This document shows positions 34,953-36,770 of a stretch of DNA of 36,770 nucleotides, piece by piece. How positions within the stretch are numbered: position 1 is the stretch's first letter; each line of letters starts with the position of its first letter. The notes below the pieces were generated by a model. It had not been told where the DNA came from. It searched no databases and saw only the letters and a program-made list of their open reading frames with translations. The position numbers and the translations under genes were made by a program. The DNA is from an uncultured Planctomycetaceae bacterium. GTDB taxonomy: Bacteria > Planctomycetota > Planctomycetia > Planctomycetales > Planctomycetaceae. The stretch is from assembly GCA_913031625.1 (NCBI GenBank), contig CAJWGB010000001.1, positions 116,533 through 153,302 of the forward strand, in the 5' to 3' direction.

Positions 34953-36206
34953 ATGAGTCTCACCCTGCGGCTGCTGGCCACAACACTCATTCTGTTCGCT
35001 GTCTGTGATTCGGCAAGCGCAGAGGACTGGACTCGATTCCGCGGACCAAACGGTCAGGGGATCTCGTCAGAGAAGAATCTGCCGCTGAAGTGGTCTGAGG
35101 ATGAGAACATTGTCTGGAAGACGCCCATCAGCGGAACTGGCTGGTCCTCTCCCATCATCCACGGTGATCACATCTTCATGACGTCTGCAGAGGATGACGG
35201 TGCGTCCTGTCGCGTCATCTGCGTGAACAGAACGAGTGGCAAGGTGCTTTGGAATGAAGAAGTTCATCGCCAGGAGCCAGGAGCCAAACGCAGACAGAAC
35301 TCTTATGCGACTCCGACACCCGTCACGGATGGTAAACAGGTTTACGCCGTTTTTTATGATGGAACAGTTGTTGCCGTGGACTTCACCGGCAAACGCGTCT
35401 GGAAGAATCAGGAAGTGAAGTTCTTCAGTCTGCACGGACTGGGAGCATCTCCGGTTCTCGCGGACGGCCAGCTGATTATGGCGTTCGATGGCAGCAGCCG
35501 CGACGACCAGGCCACCGGATGGAAGAAGCCATGGAAGCAAGCCGTTGTACTGGCTCTGGACACAAAGGACGGGTCGGTTCGCTGGAAAGGCCACCGAGGT
35601 GAATCGCGTGTCGGTCACGTTACTCCAATCCTCGTGGAAGACGGCAAGCTGCTGGTGAGTGCCGGAGGCGATCGCGTTCAGGGATTCGACGTCAAGACCG
35701 GGAAGCGGATCTGGTCGATCTACAGCCAGGGCGAAGGGGTAACGCCGTCTCCGGTTGTAGGCGGTGGTCTCATCTATACTTCGTCCGGGTTTGAGGCGCC
35801 CACTCTGCGAGCCATCAGACTCGGTGGAGAAGGAGATGTCACCGAGTCGCACATTGCATGGGAACAAACCAAAGGCGTTTCGGCGCTGGCATCACTGCTG
35901 TACATCAAACCCTACGTCTACACGATCACACGCAGCAACATCCTGCACTGCCTCGATGCGGGCACGGGTGAAATCGTCTGGATGCAGCGACTCACGGGTG
36001 TGCACTCCGCGTCGCCCGTTTATGCGGATGGGCGGATCTATGTGTTGTCCGAGGAGGGAGTAACACTCGTCCTCAAACCCGGTGACAAGTACGAAGAGAT
36101 TGCGTCGAACAAACTGGAAGGCAATTACCTTGCATCAATGGCAGTTTCCCGGGGGCAATTCTTCATACGCTCTGCGGATCACCTGTACTGCATCGGAGCG
36201 AAATAA
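34953..36206 (+). CDS. Secreted PQQ-like beta-propeller repeat protein
   Basis: A 417-residue exported protein. The signal peptide is residues about 1-23 (cleavage after SASA). The mature part starts EDWTRFRGPNGQGISSEKN, the usual opening of planctomycete PQQ-binding-like beta-propeller proteins, and continues with repeats built around blocks such as VWKTPISGTGWSSPII, VLWNEEVHRQ, VRWKGHRGESRVGHVTPI and IVWMQRLTGVHSASPVY. No dehydrogenase catalytic residues are evident, so it is more likely a scaffold or binding protein related to BamB-type propellers than an enzyme. ATG 34953 has GGAG about 7 nt upstream; an earlier ATG at 34908 overlaps the nucleoside hydrolase stop and places residues ahead of the signal peptide. 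Confidence 0.85.
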   Translation: MSLTLRLLATTLILFAVCDSASAEDWTRFRGPNGQGISSEKNLPLKWSEDENIVWKTPISGTGWSSPIIHGDHIFMTSAEDDGASCRVICVNRTSGKVLWNEEVHRQEPGAKRRQNSYATPTPVTDGKQVYAVFYDGTVVAVDFTGKRVWKNQEVKFFSLHGLGASPVLADGQLIMAFDGSSRDDQATGWKKPWKQAVVLALDTKDGSVRWKGHRGESRVGHVTPILVEDGKLLVSAGGDRVQGFDVKTGKRIWSIYSQGEGVTPSPVVGGGLIYTSSGFEAPTLRAIRLGGEGDVTESHIAWEQTKGVSALASLLYIKPYVYTITRSNILHCLDAGTGEIVWMQRLTGVHSASPVYADGRIYVLSEEGVTLVLKPGDKYEEIASNKLEGNYLASMAVSRGQFFIRSADHLYCIGAK

Positions 36207-36246
36207 GGTCCCTGCAGATCACAACCAGTTGACTGCCCGATCACCA

Positions 36247-36261
36247 GCCTGCAACGCAGGC
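36247..36261 (+). terminator. Hairpin after the beta-propeller gene
   Basis: GCCTGC (36247-36252) pairs perfectly with GCAGGC (36256-36261) around AAC, 40 nt after the stop codon. No T-run follows, so this is a weak candidate. Confidence 0.35.
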
Positions 36262-36388
36262 ACGGGCGGCAGCTGCGGCTCCGTCAGGATTCTCCACGCC
36301 ATCGCCATCTGAGCGGCAGTGTGCAGGCACATTTCAAGTCACGCTCAGTTTCCCGTCTGCCAGACGCCACACACCAGAAAGCAAATTC

Positions 36389-36770
36389 ATGTCCGGCCAG
36401 CCTCTCCAGTCCAAAACAGTATGGGTCACCGGTTCTTCTCGAGGCCTCGGCAAAGTGATGGCTGAGGAATTGGCCCGCCTCGGCGCACGCGTGGCCGTTC
36501 ACGGCAGTCGACCGGACAGCCCGAAGACCTTTGACGAAGGCGGCACCATGGTAGAACTCGCTGCTGAGATTGCCTCAGGTACAGGTTCAGAAGTGATGGC
36601 AACATGGGGCGACGTCACTTGCGAAGATGAGATGAAACGCGTGGCGGAAGAGATTCGTCAGCAAGTACGTGAACGGCTCTCTACGCATGCTTTTCCTCGT
36701 ATCATCGAGTTCGTCGATGAGCTGCCCAAAACGCCCAGCGGCAAGATTCAGCGCTTCAAACTGCGTGCTC
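36389..36770 (+). CDS. Chimeric frame: short-chain dehydrogenase N-terminus joined to acyl-CoA ligase C-terminus (partial)
   Basis: An open frame running off the right edge. Residues 1-~90 are the start of a short-chain dehydrogenase/reductase: VWVTGSSRGLGKVMAEEL holds the TGxxxGxG cofactor motif, and GARVAVHGSRP and WGDVTCEDEMKRVAEEI follow as in FabG-like proteins. The expected NNAG motif and the Ser-Tyr-Lys catalytic residues never appear. From about residue 90 the frame reads QVRERLSTHAFPRIIEFVD, then ELPKTPSGKIQRFKLRA. That is the C-terminal subdomain of an AMP-forming acyl-CoA ligase, including its catalytic-Lys motif (TPSGK). The switch is in frame, near 36650-36670. It could be a natural deletion joining two neighbouring genes or an assembly join at a contig end. 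A functional enzyme is unlikely. ATG 36389 is chosen as the SDR start; no strong ribosome-binding site is seen. Confidence 0.75.
   Translation, partial: MSGQPLQSKTVWVTGSSRGLGKVMAEELARLGARVAVHGSRPDSPKTFDEGGTMVELAAEIASGTGSEVMATWGDVTCEDEMKRVAEEIRQQVRERLSTHAFPRIIEFVDELPKTPSGKIQRFKLRA

Overview
The window looks like chromosomal DNA from a planctomycete (Planctomycetia-like). This rests on a TIGR03009-type protein (a family I know only from planctomycetes), a Cys-type sulfatase, a DUF2330 protein, an inverted-order HTH-receiver regulator, a membrane-anchored Hanks-type kinase, and dispersed hairpin repeats between genes. I see no rRNA, tRNA, CRISPR array, transposase, integrase or phage gene. Composition looks even throughout. 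Most of the window is ordinary chromosome with housekeeping anchors (mutS, carB).

Layout. 1-2.3 kb: the tail of an S9 peptidase converges on an HTH-receiver regulator, with a strong terminator between them. A ~1.1 kb stretch without a convincing gene follows; it contains a nested stem structure (about 1506-1593) and a second nested module (1674-1743) that may be an undescribed structured RNA. 2.3-5.7 kb: a small secreted protein and a DUF2330/HEAT membrane protein. 5.9-11.5 kb: a tight six-gene lipid-modification operon (FAD amine oxidase-like protein, DUF1365, cyclopropane-synthase-like methyltransferase, DUF1295 reductase-like protein, YbaN/DUF454, alpha/beta hydrolase). The methyltransferase lacks two bicarbonate-site residues of true cyclopropane synthases, so its product may be another methylated lipid. 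11.8-12.8 kb: a TIGR03009 protein with a PASTA-like tail. 13.2-19.8 kb (minus strand): an MMPL/RND transporter, an ECF sigma factor, a ceramidase-family hydrolase and an AmpG-like MFS transporter. 20.1-21.7 kb: a sulfatase. 21.9-24.5 kb: mutS. 24.7-29.0 kb: an enolase-superfamily enzyme, then a Ser/Thr kinase and an MFS transporter 6 nt apart. 29.2-33.7 kb (minus strand): an M19 dipeptidase and carB. 33.9-36.2 kb: an atypical nucleoside hydrolase and a secreted PQQ-like beta-propeller. 36.4 kb to the end: an open frame that begins as a short-chain dehydrogenase and changes in frame into the C-terminus of an acyl-CoA ligase.

The most interesting items are the structured element at 1.5-1.75 kb, the SDR/acyl-CoA-ligase chimera at the right edge (natural deletion or assembly artefact), the lipid operon with its altered methyltransferase, the nucleoside hydrolase with a rewritten active site, and the intergenic hairpin repeats whose stems appear to co-vary. 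All family calls come from reading motifs by eye; no database search was run.
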